Shown: one piece after another, positions 63,271-64,000 of the stretch
Numbering within the stretch: position 1 is the stretch's first letter
How the letters are laid out: every line of letters starts with the position of its first letter
Origin: JACRBR01 sp964371355
Lineage (GTDB): Bacteria > Chloroflexota > Dehalococcoidia > DSTF01 > JACRBR01
Direction: 5' to 3'
Length of the DNA: 64,000 nucleotides
NCBI GenBank assembly: GCA_964371355.1
Contig: CAYJMG010000014.1
Coordinates: 1-64,000, forward strand
Program-made: the position numbers and the translations under genes
Notes under the pieces: generated by a model
Seen by the model: the letters and a program-made list of their open reading frames with translations, nothing else
Database searches by the model: none
What the model was told of the DNA's origin: nothing

Positions 63271-63945
63271 ATGCAGATCACTCGAGGGCGGAAGGGCGAC
63301 ACACTCACTCGCGAGCAGGTCCTCGAGATCGTCGCGGCGTATGCCGGAGTAACGATCGACGTGGGCGCCGGGGACGGCGCGTGGGCGTACCGGTACGCCG
63401 CCGCACACCCGGAGCGCTACGTCATCGCGCTCGATCCGGTGCGGGAGAACATGCGGGAGTGGTCGGCGAAGGCGGGGAGGAAGGCGGGGAAGGGCGGGCT
63501 GGCGAACGTGCTGTTCGTCGTGGGGTCGGTGGAAGCGCCGCCGGAGGAGCTGCGGGGGATTGCGGACGAAGTGTTCGTGACGCTGCCGTGGGGGTCGCTG
63601 ATGCGCGGCATCATTCTCGGCGACGACGTGGTGCTGGGCGGGATCGCGTCGTTCGCGCGGCCGGGGGCGACGGTGCGGATCGTGCTGAACACGCGCATCT
63701 TCGACGACCCGGTGCCGATCGAGGTGCGGGACCTGCCGGAGGTCACGCCAGAGTACGTGATCGGGACGCTGGGGGCGGCGTTCTCGCGCAACGGGCTGCG
63801 GGTGGTGGAGTCGCGGTGGATGGATGCGGACGAGGTGGCGGCGATCGGGACGACGTGGGGGAAGCGGCTCTCGCACCGCTCGCCGCCGCGGTCGGTGGAG
63901 GTCGTGCTGTCCGCAGAAGGCACAGCGGAGCAGTTGCACGGTTAG
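63271..63945 (+). CDS. KamB/NpmA-like 16S rRNA m1A1408 methyltransferase
   Basis: A 224-residue SAM-dependent methyltransferase. The SAM site is TIDVGAGDGAWAYR (D30), followed by D55 (VIALDPVRENMRE), KAGRKAGKGGLANVLFVV, E88 and LPWGSLMRG with W107. A second Trp (W196) is in GTTWGKRLSHR. These are the positions of the SAM ligands and the two Trp residues that clamp A1408 in NpmA and KamB, and the ordering matches the family. Such enzymes methylate A1408 in the decoding site and give kanamycin- and apramycin-type aminoglycoside resistance; non-resistance homologues also exist. The ATG at 63271 is preferred because it aligns with the family start; an upstream ATG at 63241 has no ribosome site. 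Confidence 0.9.
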   Translation: MQITRGRKGDTLTREQVLEIVAAYAGVTIDVGAGDGAWAYRYAAAHPERYVIALDPVRENMREWSAKAGRKAGKGGLANVLFVVGSVEAPPEELRGIADEVFVTLPWGSLMRGIILGDDVVLGGIASFARPGATVRIVLNTRIFDDPVPIEVRDLPEVTPEYVIGTLGAAFSRNGLRVVESRWMDADEVAAIGTTWGKRLSHRSPPRSVEVVLSAEGTAEQLHG

Positions 63946-64000
63946 TCGATGGAAAGGAGACGCGGCGGCGCCAGCTTAGGCGACGACTGGCGCGGGAGAT

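Overview
The window looks like chromosomal DNA of an uncultured, high-G+C bacterium, most likely a Chloroflexota lineage (Dehalococcoidia-like). This is inferred from gene style: thrombospondin-3/dockerin-like secreted proteins with Thr-Pro linkers, a DUF1461 membrane protein, a KimA-like permease with a C-terminal Usp-like domain, a one-domain citramalate synthase, many GTG/TTG starts, and a haloalkane dehalogenase. I saw no rRNA, tRNA, CRISPR array, transposase or phage gene. About 54 protein genes are supported.

Layout. 1-4380: a secreted lamin-tail/cohesin-like protein cut by the window edge and a secreted metallophosphatase with a dockerin-like tail. 4381-4910: an intergenic repeat element. 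4911-7735: an operon of a SufR-like Fe-S sensor, an Mrp/ApbC-type Fe-S carrier and a NYN-domain nuclease-like protein. 7800-16602: housekeeping (peroxiredoxin, citramalate synthase, KimA-like permease, pseudopilin-like protein, sulfite-oxidase-like enzyme, CDP-alcohol phosphotransferase and membrane glycosyltransferase). 16605-24694: a same-strand, probably catabolic set starting with a TetR regulator behind a 23-bp palindrome, then haloalkane dehalogenase, DUF1330, solute-binding lipoprotein, metallo-beta-lactamase-fold hydrolase, acyl-CoA dehydrogenase, beta-propeller and DinB protein. 24775-29541: two more dockerin-like secreted proteins around a histidine phosphatase. 29629-38965: dihydropteroate synthase, SDR, PRC-barrel, GT87, PAP2, DUF1461, MazG, a second copy of the intergenic repeat, and a CrtI-like oxidoreductase. 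39268-52857: a minus-strand cluster of four large secreted proteins (esterase, PQQ-type propeller, penicillin-acylase-like, NHL propeller) that share one C-terminal thrombospondin-3 plus dockerin-like cassette, with an FtsX-type permease among them. 53019-60950: PH/GRAM-like, tandem DinB, BON, GT4 plus glycogen debranching enzyme, and biotin carboxylase plus biotin carrier. 61033-63131: a lower-G+C patch with a PD-(D/E)XK nuclease-like protein and a second NYN protein. 63271-63945: a KamB/NpmA-type 16S rRNA m1A1408 methyltransferase homologue.

The most striking theme is a surface or extracellular system. Seven proteins end in a two-loop dockerin-like module bracketed by two conserved cysteines. 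Two proteins, one of them also a dockerin carrier, contain a domain whose layout resembles a cohesin. If they bind each other, this is a cellulosome-like or mini-scaffold arrangement that carries esterase, amidase, phosphatase and propeller modules instead of cellulases. Two families of non-coding repeats (a 51-bp-spaced 18-mer element and a stem-loop with differing stems) are also present.
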